Part shown: positions 1-10,299 of the stretch, one piece after another
Position numbering within the stretch: the stretch's first letter is position 1
Layout: every line of letters starts with the position of its first letter
Assembly (NCBI GenBank): GCA_026119855.1
Contig: JAOWBW010000076.1
Coordinates: 806,001 to 870,000, forward strand
Length of the DNA: 64,000 nucleotides
Reading direction: 5' to 3'
Origin: Campanula takesimana
Lineage: Eukaryota > Streptophyta > Magnoliopsida > Asterales > Campanulaceae
Program-made: the position numbers and the translations under genes
The notes under the pieces: model-generated
Databases searched by the model: none
Seen by the model: the letters and a program-made list of their open reading frames with translations, nothing else
What the model was told of the DNA's origin: nothing

Positions 1-400
1 ACAAGGGTCTCAACCTATAATGACTATTCTGAGTCAAGATTTAACTTGGGTCAACTCCACCTTTGGGGAGCTCGACGGGAAAACTGGTCTTACGTCCGAC
101 TAAGCCGGCCGGTGACAAGGGTCTCAACCTATAATGACTATTCTGAGTCAAAGTTTGGTTAACTCCATTTTTGGGGAGTTTGACGGGAAAACTGATCTTA
201 CGTCCAACTAAGGACGGCTAGGGACAAGGGTCTCAACCTATAATGACTATTCTGAGTCAAAGTTTGGTCAACTCCATCTTTGGGGAGTTTGACGGGAAAA
301 CTAGTCTTACGTCCGACTAAGGACTGCCGGGACAAAGGCTTGAACCTATAATGACTATTCAAGTCAAAGCTTGGGTTGGATTAACACTACTCTACGGGAC
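1..400. repeat. Tandem repeat, ~110-bp unit, about 3.6 copies
   Basis: Units start at 1, 115, 224 and 332, each beginning ACAAGGGTCTCAACCTATAA or a close variant, with periods of 114, 109 and 108 bp. The array lies in the Ogre-like leader and may continue past the left edge. Confidence 0.9.
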
Positions 401-704
401 GGTTGACACATTTTCTTGACACCGGGGAAGAGCCTAGGGGCAACCGTTAAGACACATTATGGACGAAAGGGTCCAAAACTTTGGGAAAATCATTCTTTGA
501 TCAAAAGCATTTTGCTTGAAACATTGTTTTTGACAAATGGCACCAAATGGGCAAATTTGGATAAGCTTATTTCTAAAGGCAAATATTTTAACAAAGCATT
601 TTAGTCAAATTTTTTATTTTAACTTAACCACGAGGTTTGTTATGCATAAAGCCCTTTGGATTTAGTCCATTCATTGATGAGTAGCCGATGGTAGGAAATC
701 TGCT

Positions 705-905
705 CGTCACCGTTGTGGGGTAGCCCCAATGTCGTCTTTGTCGTTGATGTCGGGGTAACCCCATGTCCTTGTTGTCGTTGACGTGGAGGTAGCCCCAATG
801 TCCTTGTTGTCATTGATGTGGAGGTAGCCCCAATGTCCTTATTGTCGTCGATGTGGAGGTAGCCCCAATGTCGTCCTTCGACTTTTGATGTTGACGTGGA
901 CCCGT
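705..905. repeat. Tandem repeat, ~45-bp unit, about 4-5 copies
   Basis: Repeats of GAGGTAGCCCCAATGTCCTT with a TTGTCGTTGATG spacer. Copies differ by a few substitutions. Part of the Ogre-like leader. Confidence 0.85.
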
Positions 906-957
906 TGTCATCTTCCAGACTTTGACGTGAGGTTAGGAACCCATCAATTTTTCATGA

Positions 958-1085
958 CGCACCCTTTCTTTTGCCTAGGCCGCCCTTTTGGGTTTTCAAC
1001 CTAGCGGGCATCTCTTTTGCATCTTTTATGGCACACCCTGTTTTTTGCCTAGGCCGCCTTTACGGGTTTTCAACCTAGCGGGCTA
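958..1085. repeat. Direct repeat, two copies, 74-bp period
   Basis: The block TTGCCTAGGCCGCC...TTTTCAACCTAGCGGG starts at 971 and again at 1045. It also holds the inverted pair CCTAGG / CCTAGC. Leader of the Ogre-like element. Confidence 0.8.
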
Positions 1086-3650
1086 CTTTTTTGGTGACTT
1101 TTTTTTTATGAGTTATCCAGCCGACTCGATAGAACGGGGACTTTAAAGTATTTTTCTTGGAGGAAACATGCAAGGGCATTTTATTTGGGAGAGAGTCCCT
1201 TTATGTTGGTGAGCTCTTTGAGCAATGTATCATGAAATGGAAGGAAGCCCTTGCTTGACGGAATACAAGTATTTAGCTCTTTTCTATGATACAGATGAGA
1301 AGACTTGTCGAGACATTTGAAATTTGCCTTAGTTAATACCATCAAAATGATTGCTTGAATGGACCATGTTTATTATTGAGTCAAGATTATAACAAGAAAT
1401 TAGCCTTAACATGTATAAATGTTGTGATCAATTAAGGTTAAGATTCGATTAATGGCAAGATCGGGATAAAAAGGTGTGTCTGGGACATCGGTCATTGATG
1501 GGACCGAGGGGAGAAAACTTGGTCATTTTGAGAGGACCACGGTTTGATGGCTCTGTTTCATGTTGTGACCGGACCCAAAGGTTACCTACGTTCCCCTCAG
1601 TTCGAAGAGCTCAGGTCGTCATAGTTCGGCCTTGGATCGTCTTTTGTCGAAGTCGGTGTCCTTTTGAAGGATGTTATTGCTTTGCTGATGTAGATCGCTT
1701 TGCTTCCTTGATCTTTGAGGTGGACTTTCGCAGCGAGCTTTTGAGGCATACTTCCTCTTCGCATATATTCATTTCCTTTCCTCTTCTCATTTCATTTTTT
1801 TTCTTTTTTTTTTTTAGAGAGGGGAAACATTAGCCCAAACTTGTTATCTTGGACATTGGCTTATTTATAGCCTCTTGGTGGAATGTCTGTCACTTCTTGC
1901 TTTGACTTTGAGGATCCGGGAAGTCCCTTGCTCGGTTGCGCCTGTGCGATCACGGTCGAATCTTGGTGGTTGAGCAACAACATCTTTGCCTTTTCATTGT
2001 CTCGGGATGCCTTTGATGTGCATCGAGAAGTTGTATCAGAAAGGTGTATCGGGTTGTGTATCGGGGATGTGTATCTGGGAAGGCTTGCCATTAATGGTTT
2101 CTTCATGCCAATTGATCACAACATTTATTTACATCAAGATTAATTGTTTGCATTTAGCATTTTTCATTTGTGTTAGGTCCATTCATCCTTAATGAGTCGT
2201 CATTGACTAGTATGCTTAGAAGTCAATTCATCATTTTAGGGACGTAGCAATCAGTTGATAATAACATGTAAGGCAATTTCAAGAGTAAATGTATATTGCA
2301 AATAATGTCTCAAGTCTAGAGAGAAGAGAAGGAAAATGACTCTTTTATTTAGATAACTTTATACATACATGTCCCAAGTGTGGACCTTTGTAAAAATAAA
2401 AAGACACAGTCCAAGACGGACTTTGGTGAAAGTCTAGATCCTACGAGGCTGGAAGACCCAATTTTTTATTTTATTTTTTTATTTTAGGGATGGGCTCCCA
2501 TGAGGCACGATGATCCATTTTCTTCCTCAGTTGTTGGAGGGGTTGTCGGCGGCATATTCCATGTATTCCACGGGGAACTCGGGTTCCATGTCATCGGGAA
2601 AGATGTCGTGAGGTCTCCATTTGGCTTGGCGTTGTAATTGCCGGGTTAGTCTACTCGTGAGTTGGGAGTTTTCTTTGGGCTATATCCTTTTGGTGATTTC
2701 CTTTCAAGGTGCGTAATCTCCGTGCATTGCATTCGGCGAGAGTACAGATTTCCCTTTGATGTAACCGCCTTTGGCCTTCCGAAGCTCGGGCTTCTTCTTA
2801 TAGACGGTGTCCCAATTGTTTCATCCCATTGCTCATGTGGACGGTTGTCTCGGACGCCAATTCAGATGTGGGCTCCTTGGTCAATGTTTCCAATGGACAG
2901 AACCGCGAAGGACTTTTAGCATATTCAACCTCAAGGTGAAATTATAACCATGATTTGATAAAAATGCTTCATTATCGGATTAGCCTTTTAGGAAAAACTT
3001 GATCTTTTATTTTAAGGAAGCTCTTTTTTTTTTCTTTTTTTCTTTTTTTTTTTTTGAAAGACACACTTTTGTTTTGAGTGAAAGACTCACACACATTTTG
3101 TTTTCTCCTTTTTTTTTTAAATAAGGATTGACCGGGCCGAAGTTGCCTATGTTCCCCTCACTACGAGGGAGGGGGTCCCACGCGATGAGAGGCTCAGGTC
3201 ACCGTAGTTCAAATGGGTTTAGAAACCTAAGGGGAAAAGATGAACATGACTTCAGTTGACTCACTTCAGACAGACTTTTGGGAAGAGGTGAGTGAGTGAT
3301 TGACTCACTTTCCAAACGGACCCTTTAGGGGGATGGGAAATGGCCTTGGCTCGCCGGAATCTAGTCGGGATGACATGGGACGGGACATTACTGGTTTGAG
3401 ACTAAATGGTACTCACACCAGTCCGAGTCACAAAGGCGATTGGGACAATTGAAATGGTCACCACATGGCGGTGCAAATCGAGGAGGTCAATGTTTGACCA
3501 AGGTGTATTACCATGTGGTGCCATGACTCCTAGCCTCGAAGAGGGAATGGTCACGCGACAACACTAATCGGAACGAGATGCCATGAGGGGCGCAAAATTG
3601 GTCATCACATGATGTCTCCAGGAAGGGGAAAAGAGTCATCCTAAGCACTT
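1086..3650. other. Ogre-like leader without recognisable genes
   Basis: No ORF here has a recognisable domain. The longest open frame, near 1474-1833, ends in a low-complexity Phe run and is judged spurious. Pyrimidine-rich runs (1795-1815, 3025-3055, 3100-3120) are the only notable structure. Confidence 0.6.
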
Positions 3651-3662
3651 TTATTTCCTTTT

Positions 3663-3692
3663 TTTAATATATATATATATATATATATTATT
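3663..3692. repeat. (TA)n microsatellite
   Basis: An uninterrupted TA dinucleotide tract of about 24 bp beside a T-rich run. Confidence 0.9.
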
Positions 3693-3709
3693 TTTTGGAA
3701 CTTAATTTT

Positions 3710-4290
3710 AACGGACACTTTGGAGGATAACGGGGTCCATCCAATGACTCGACTGACTTCTTGGAAGATAACGGGGATCCGTCCAAGGACTTGACTGACT
3801 TCTTAGAGGATAGCGGGGTTCCATCCAAGGACTTGACTGGAATCTTAATGGGGACCTAGGGGACAACGCTTAGGGTTTCAACGGGAATCCTAACGGGGGC
3901 CTAGGGGACTACGCCTAGGGTTTTAACGGGGTTCATAACGGGGACCTAGGAGACAACGCCTAGGGTTTCAATGGTAATCATAATGGGGACCTAGGGGACA
4001 ACGCCTAGGGTTTCAACGGTAATCATAACGGGGACCTAGGGGACAACGCCTAGGGTTTCAATGGTAATCATAACGGGGACCTAGGGGACAACGCCTAGGG
4101 TTTCAACGGTAATCATAACGGGGACCTAGGGGACAACGCCTAGGGTTTCAATGGTAATCATAACGGGTACCTAGGGGACAACGCCTAGGGATTCAACGGG
4201 AATTTTAACGGGGACCTAGGGTACAATGCCTAGGGTTTCAACGGTAATCATAACGGGGACCTAGGGGACAACGCCTAGGGTTTCAACGGG
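3710..4290. repeat. Tandem arrays: ~60-bp unit (2-3 copies), then ~55-bp unit (about 8 copies)
   Basis: The first array repeats GATAACGGGG(A)TCC(A/G)TCCAA..GACTTGACTG. From about 3846 the unit becomes AACGGGGACCTAGGGGACAA CGCCTAGGG TTTCAACGG, repeated to about 4290. The AACGGG and CCTAGGG blocks are shared with the next array, so the arrays are probably derived from one another. All lie in the Ogre-like leader. Confidence 0.9.
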
Positions 4291-4750
4291 AATTTTGGAG
4301 GATAACGAGGATCCATCCAAAGATTAACAGGTGCCTCGAAGATCTTCCAAGGACTTAACGGGTTCCTAGTGGGCAACGCCTAGGGATTTAACGGGAATTT
4401 TAGAGGATAACGGGGTTCCATCCAAAGATTAATGGGTGCCTCGGAGATCTTCCAAGGACTTAACGGGTTCCTAGGGGGCAACGCCTAGGGATTTAATGGG
4501 AATTTTGGAGGATAAAGGGGATCCATCCAAAGATTAACGGGTGCCTCGGAGATCTTCCAAGGACTTAACGGGTTCCTAGGGGGCAACGCCTAGGGATTTA
4601 ACGGGAGTCTTGGAGGATCACGGGGATCCATCCAAAGATTAACGGGTGCCTCGGAGATCTTCCAAGGACTTAACGGGTTCCTAGGGGGCAACGCCTAGGG
4701 ATTTAACGGGAATTTTTGAGGATAACAGGGATCCATCCAAAGATTGACGG
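4291..4750. repeat. Tandem repeat, ~105-bp unit, about 4-5 copies
   Basis: Each unit has GGAGGATAACGGGGATCCAT, then AGATTAACGGGTGCCTCGGA, then CTTCCAAGGACTTAACGGG, then GGGCAACGCCTAGGG. It is a higher-order mix of the motifs in the preceding 60- and 55-bp arrays. Confidence 0.9.
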
Positions 4751-5689
4751 GATGACGCTTGTTAACACAAGAAAGCAATGTGTCAAAGACAAGAAGCAAA
4801 ACGGAGCAAATTCATGCAAGGCGTGATTAATTATCCATTCAAGTTTACTTAAAACGCATTTTTATTCCTAAATGGTTGGAAAAGATTTCTCTTCTTTTTC
4901 GCGACTAATCTAAATCCTGGATCAGTGGAGGCCATCACTACGTCTATAAGCCCCTCGTTTTTTACCTGTTTTGTACACTCCCAAGGATGGATGATCCCGG
5001 GCGAGGGTCCTATAGGGCACGCAGCTCCCACCGACTGAAAGAGCCAAACCTAGGGTCTAGTGCGTCGCAAAACGCCAATGTCTGAGCCATTCTTATCATA
5101 GGTAAGCCCCAGTTAAGGTTAATATTGACTTAACGGCTTAACAAAATTCCGGCATGACCTCATTTTAATGAGGGATCTCAGACCTTAGCCTTGGGCTTAA
5201 AGATGATTAGGACGGGTCAAGCATTAGAGCTTAATGACGCGGTGTCATCCTATCCTTAATACATGACTTCGGTTAATTATGGTTGGAATTAACGCATAAG
5301 TCAAGGACCGGGTCAAAGATGACCTTGGTCACACTTGCTTTCACAAGGAGTCATGACTCGGGCATTAACTTCGCCATAATTAGCGTTTGGACACGTATTA
5401 AGGGCATGATGACGTGAGCTAGACCAAAAACCAACCAATGTCACGGTATTTGTGTGTCACAGACAAGTGTGGTTGACTCGGCTCGGAAGGGGAGGTGGAA
5501 TGGACCCGTGCGCGCGAGAAGGGCACAAGAGCACCAATCAAGTTGCATCGTGGCATCCATCCCGGGTTTAAAGGGTTTTTGGAACGTGCACAAGGTCAAG
5601 TGCGCGTTGTGTGAATCCTTCTATGTTCCCTTTTGAGTCAAAATAGAAATTTTTGGTCCATTTTAATACCATGAGCATTGTATGAACAA

Positions 5690-6000
5690 TTGTATGAGCA
5701 AGTATGACAAACAAGTAATATGAACAAGTATTTTGCACAAGCAAGTAAACAAACATATTAACAAGCAAGAATCAAAATTTGTACATGAAAAGGTTGTGCA
5801 CAACCAAAGGTTTTTGAAACCAATATTTTGCAAGAAGAACAACCTTTTGAAAGTCATTTGTAGAAAAAGATTGTGCACAAACAAGAAGAATTTGAAGACC
5901 AAAATTTTTATGAAAAGGGTTATGCACAATGAGGCTTTGAAAACCCAATTTTATGTCCAAAAATTTGTGCATAACCAAGCTTTGAAAATCCATTTTTGGC
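5690..6000. repeat. Degenerate short repeats with TTGTGCACAA cores
   Basis: At least four irregular copies of a 45-60-bp motif: an A-rich start, TTGTGCACAA or TTATGCACAA, then a CTTTGAAAACC-like tail. Overlapping short ORFs on both strands (for example 5733-6017) are by-products of the repeat. Confidence 0.65.
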
Positions 6001-6360
6001 TAAGAAAAAGAAGGTAAAAGTGCACAAGTAGAGGCTGTAAATTAGAACCTGGACAAGAAGAAGCAAGGGGACCATCAGAATGTTTCTGCCCTGAACAAAA
6101 TTGTTAATTTGAAACATTTTGTGGGTCCGGAAAAACAAGCCGTACGGCTAAACGAGGAGATCCATTATTTTTTGTAAATTTTCAGCTTCGGATCATCAAG
6201 CCCCAGTTTATTGCAATCCCAGAATAGTTTCCTTCCAAGAAAATCAAAACAGAAACATAAAATACACACAAAAATGCACAAAGTCAACAAACGGGGACGG
6301 GAGTTTGACCCACACAAAAGTGCCCCCAAAGCTTCTAAAAAGAAGTTTGAAAACACTTTA

Positions 6361-6380
6361 TTCCCCAGCAGAGTCGCCAC
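6361..6380 (-). other. Primer-binding site of Ogre/Tat-like element
   Basis: The reverse complement reads GTGGCGACTCTGCTGGGGAA, immediately inside the LTR. The same core occurs at 63436-63455 beside the right-edge LTR. This PBS is characteristic of the Ogre/Tat group (tRNA-Arg by published convention). Confidence 0.85.
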
Positions 6381-8567
6381 TGTAAGATACCCACGGAAAA
6401 AAATGGAAAGGTTTCCCCTCGAGAATCAAACACGGTGTAATTCCAAAAGATAACGGAGGCGCCACGTTAGTTTAACTTTAAACCCAAACTTTAAAAAAAA
6501 AGGTTAGAGAAAAAGATTCGGAGGTCACGTTACACCTTGGGAAAAACTTAATTGAGGTTCACCCAAAATGCCTCGGAAAACCGAGTCTCCCTAGTTTGTT
6601 GATAAAAAATGTGCAAGTGTGTGTGTATGTGTTTTTCTTGAAAATGGGAGAAACCGACTTGTTTTAAAAAGATGATTTTTGGAAATGAAATGTAGGCATG
6701 TTAATGCCCCTTTTTTGTTTTGACACTTTAAAGAGATAAAATATGATGTTCATCCAAGTAAAATATGGTATTTTTAGGGATGGAGTTTTATTTAGCGATG
6801 GAAAAGGCTAGCAAAGTCAAGAGGGACAATCTTGTTCATCCTATGCATCAAACCCATGTAAGAATAACCAAGATCAAGGTCAAGGCCATGGTTTGAGCAA
6901 TCATTGGAGAATAATAACCATAATGCCTTTACTTGGATAGAACCATGACTTGGATGAATAAAGATGGTCAACTTTATCATCCAAGTAAGGTAATCATCAT
7001 AAGATTAAAATAAATAAAAGCTTTTCTTGGGCAAATCATTACTTGGATGAATAAAGATTGTAGCTTTATCATCCAAGTAAGATAAACAAGAAAATATTTG
7101 AAATAAAGACTTTTTAAGTGGAAATAAACATTAAAGATTAAGTCTTTAAATGTAACAAATCCCATCTCCATTTAGTTCATCATTTTAATGCACTATTGAA
7201 GTGCAAGATGAAGCTTTTGGGATCATGTGGGTATTTGGATCCAAGTTATATGAGGATTGCATGAATAAATAAAGACTTGTAAATGTAAATTGCATAAATG
7301 TAAATGACATAAATTTAAAGTGCATAAATCATAACAAGCCTTAGATTATCCTTGGTTTGTAACCCACAATCATGCATAAGACATGAAGGGCACCATGGAT
7401 CAAGGATTGGTTCCAATTTAGTAATATTATAGTAATTATAATGACATAAGTTTAAGGACATAAAGTAAATAACATGAATGTAACAAATACTCCTCTCCAC
7501 TAAGTTCATCATTTTAATACACCATAAAAGTGTAAGATGAAACCATTGGGATCATAAGAGTATTTGGATCCAATAATATATCTTTATAAAGATTAAATTT
7601 TTATAAGTAAAAGATGGACAAAAATGATATTTCAACAAAAGAAAAAAAGAAAGAGATGAAGATGAAGATGACAATAGGATAAAGAGTCAACCTTTAAGCA
7701 AGATTGGGATAAATCATTAATTGATTGACCCAAGTTTGCTTCCTTTTTCACTTAGAGATCATGGACTCCAAGATTTTCACTTAATCATGGATTAATCACC
7801 ATCTTTCACCAAAAAAACAACCACTCAATTTTGTAGAGAGAACAATTTTAGGGAGTAACTTTGCTAGAGAATTGTTGTTTCTTAAATGAGAGAGGATGAC
7901 CTCTCTATTTACAGGGGGAATTGGGGGCTTGATTTGCTTAGGGGCTAAGCAAAAAATAGAATATTCTTTTAGCATAAATTGGATCCTTTTTTTGGTCACA
8001 AAATGGGTTGAAATTGGATCATTTTTGTGAACAAAATGGGCATTTTTCGGATGTTAAAATGGCTGAGAGGATTCAATGGTCCAGATTAGATCTTGGGAAG
8101 ATCCAATGGTTACTGGTGAGTCTTCTAGAAGGAAGGGGAACCAGCTGACACGTGGCGAGGCATCACAAAGGGGGCTGTCGGGCGCGTGAGGTTCACGCGG
8201 GTATAGGGCGAGTGGCGAGCGCGGAGGACTAACGCGCGGTACTGGCGGTTGGCTTGAAAGCGCGCCTTCCATGTGCGTTTTCCAGGAGGCGCGGGCGCTT
8301 TTAAGAAGCGCACCTACCAGGTGCGACCGCCTCCCCTTTTAAGCATTTTCAGGAAATTCCCACAAAGCCCTTTTGGCCTTTGTGGGGATAAAACTAAAGC
8401 CCTAGGTTCAGCCTTATTACCAGAAAGACCCCTCCCCTTTCTAGAATATTTTAATTAATGCCTAAAATACCCTTTGAACATTAAAATGACCCAATTAAAT
8501 CCCAAATTACCCTTTATCTCTACAATTTTATTATTTAAGAATAGTAATCCGGATCGGGGTACTTACA
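6381..8567 (-). repeat. 5' LTR of Ogre/Tat-like element (2187 bp)
   Basis: The ends are TGTAAG...CTTACA on the plus strand, a short inverted terminal pair beginning TG and ending CA. The inner end abuts the PBS at 6361-6380. Inside are two imperfect copies of a ~95-bp segment (about 7140-7235 and 7470-7570), a hairpin at about 7030-7080 (arms TTACTTGGATGA / TCATCCAAGTAA) and a GC-rich stretch at about 8140-8340 with GCGC-containing inverted repeats, unlike the AT-rich rest. Short ORFs inside it (for example 8054-8313 minus) have no recognisable domain. Confidence 0.85.
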
Positions 8568-8579
8568 GTAACCTCTCCA

Positions 8580-10298
8580 AGAGTCTTGCATAGTGAACTT
8601 TTCACTATCTTGTCCTTATCAGTACTTTGACTTTAACCAGTCAAAGTTTTAGATTTATCTCCATAAATCAGTCCAAGGATATAAGCGGCTTTATCCAAGT
8701 CTTTCATTTAGAATCTCTTTCAAAATGAGTTATATGTCAACCACATATATAAGACTAGGAATAATGTTACGCTCCCACTAAATTTATCGTAACCACAAGT
8801 CTCATCTTTGATGAATTCAAACTCTTTGAATACTACATCAAAATGAAATTTCACTCCAAGTAGTTTGCTTCAATCCATCTCATGTATTTCTGCAACTTGC
8901 ATATTTTATTAGAATTTTATGGATCAATCAAAACTTTTAGGTTGTATCAAACACATCCTAATGTAAGTTCATGTTAAGGAATATAGTTTTGACATCCATC
9001 TGTCATATTACATATTCGAAATATGAAGTCATGACAATTAGAATTCTAATAACATTAAGCATGACTACGGGTGATAAAGTTTCATCATCATCAACATTAT
9101 GAATTAACTTTTCTCAATTAGTCGTGCTTTATCAGTATGCTCCTTGCGGTCCATGTCCGTTTTCTCCAAGAAAACTCATTTTCTATCCTTTGGTTTTTAA
9201 GCCTTAGGGTAGAACAATCAAGTTCGAAACTTTGATTATGATAGATGGATTGCAATTTTAGATTTTATGACTCCAAGTCATTGATCTAAATCAGGAGCGG
9301 ACTCTGCATCTTGATAGGTAATCGGTCAATCATTCGTAAAGATTTCTTCCTTATAACTTTCTATTACGAGAAATCAATATTTCTTATTATAGATATTATC
9401 CTATCAGCTATGCAAATATCTTGTGTATACTTGAACGAATTTCCACAACTCCTTGTGAATATTTGTTCAACTTTCATCTTAGGTTCTATGTCATTTTATG
9501 GGTCTCGAACTCTTTGAGATACATTTTACTCCCACTAGCTCTTTAGAGATAAACGATTTATCTAGAAAGTGTTATTTAGAGCAACAAATGATTTGTACTC
9601 TGAAGGGTGTAAAATTAATATCTTTAAGATATCCCATGAAAATACATTTATTAGATTTAGGTGTGATTTTGTTTAAGACAACACTTTTCTCAAAAGTATC
9701 ACATCACAAATCTTTATGAAAGACAAACCAAGTTTTCTTTCATTCCATATCTCATATGGTATCAGTCGAACCTCCTTAGATGAAACTCAATTTAGTGTAA
9801 GCGTAGCTGTTTCCAACACATAATCCAGAGGGTTAATAAAAGATCATCTTTGACTTATCATGAGGTGAAAAACAGCAGTTTGCAGACAATCTGCAGGTTT
9901 CTGTAAACAGGGGCCGTACGGCTCAGTACTAGGCGTGCGCCTAAATTGTAGTCGTACGGTGGTTTTTCCCAGATTCTGTTTTCTTATTCTGTAGACTTTC
10001 TGCAGAATTCTCATAAAGTCCAAGGCTCAAATATTTATCACTTTGATCAGATCAAAGTACAATGATACTTTTGCCACGAGATTTTGAAATCCTTTTTCAA
10101 GCATTGTTACTTTAATGAACTATATACATGATCAATATGTATTAGTCCAAAAGAGTACTTCCTTTTACTACTATTAGTAAGAGGTGTCTTAATCAATTTA
10201 CAAGATTCACATAAATCACATGATTCGAAATCATGCGAATTTAAAACTCCGTCCCATGGAATTTTAGATATGCGTTTCTTTTCATTTGATATAGACAT
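8580..10298 (-). pseudogene. Copia B pol remnants: GAG-pre-integrase, reverse transcriptase
   Basis: Reading the minus strand, 10298-10107 gives a GAG-pre-integrase-like peptide with DFESCDLCESC, matching the zinc-binding Cys pair next to copia integrases. Around 9003-8945 the frame reads QMDVKT.FLN.NL, the conserved RT motif after which a YVDD-containing region should follow. Around 8720-8640 it reads MKDLDKAAYILG, the conserved MKDLGEA.YILG block upstream of RNase H. Stops and frameshifts separate these islands. Domain order confirms minus-strand orientation. No functional product is possible. Confidence 0.8.
9905..9970. repeat. GCCGTACGGC palindrome module, copy 1
   Basis: A perfect 10-bp palindrome at 9913-9922, followed about 35 bp later by TCGTACGGTGG. 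Flanked by TTTCTGTAAACAG and CAGATTCTG. Related modules lie at 12690 and 13646 inside the same element. Confidence 0.75.
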
Positions 10299-10299
10299 T

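Larger units (their letters stand above)
1..8567 (-). mobile_element. Ogre/Tat-like Ty3/gypsy retrotransposon, 5' LTR plus leader, truncated by window edge
   Basis: On the minus strand a 2.2 kb LTR (8567 down to 6381) is followed directly by a primer-binding site starting TGGCGACTCTGCTGGGG, the PBS seen in Ogre/Tat elements and usually assigned to tRNA-Arg. The 6.36 kb downstream of it to the window edge has no gag or pol ORF, only a long leader rich in tandem repeats. Ogre/Tat elements are known for very long LTRs and long repeat-bearing untranslated regions, so the coding part is probably beyond the left edge, or the copy is non-autonomous. The element lies inside decayed copia element B, whose RT/RNase H similarity starts right beside the LTR at 8568. 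The base pairs after the LTR (gtaac) should be its 5-bp target duplication, but the partner is outside the window. Confidence 0.85.

Noticed and set aside
1474..1833. 119-codon plus-strand ORF in the Ogre-like leader
   Set aside because: No domain, ends in a Phe run from a T tract, lies on the strand opposite to the element; judged a chance frame.
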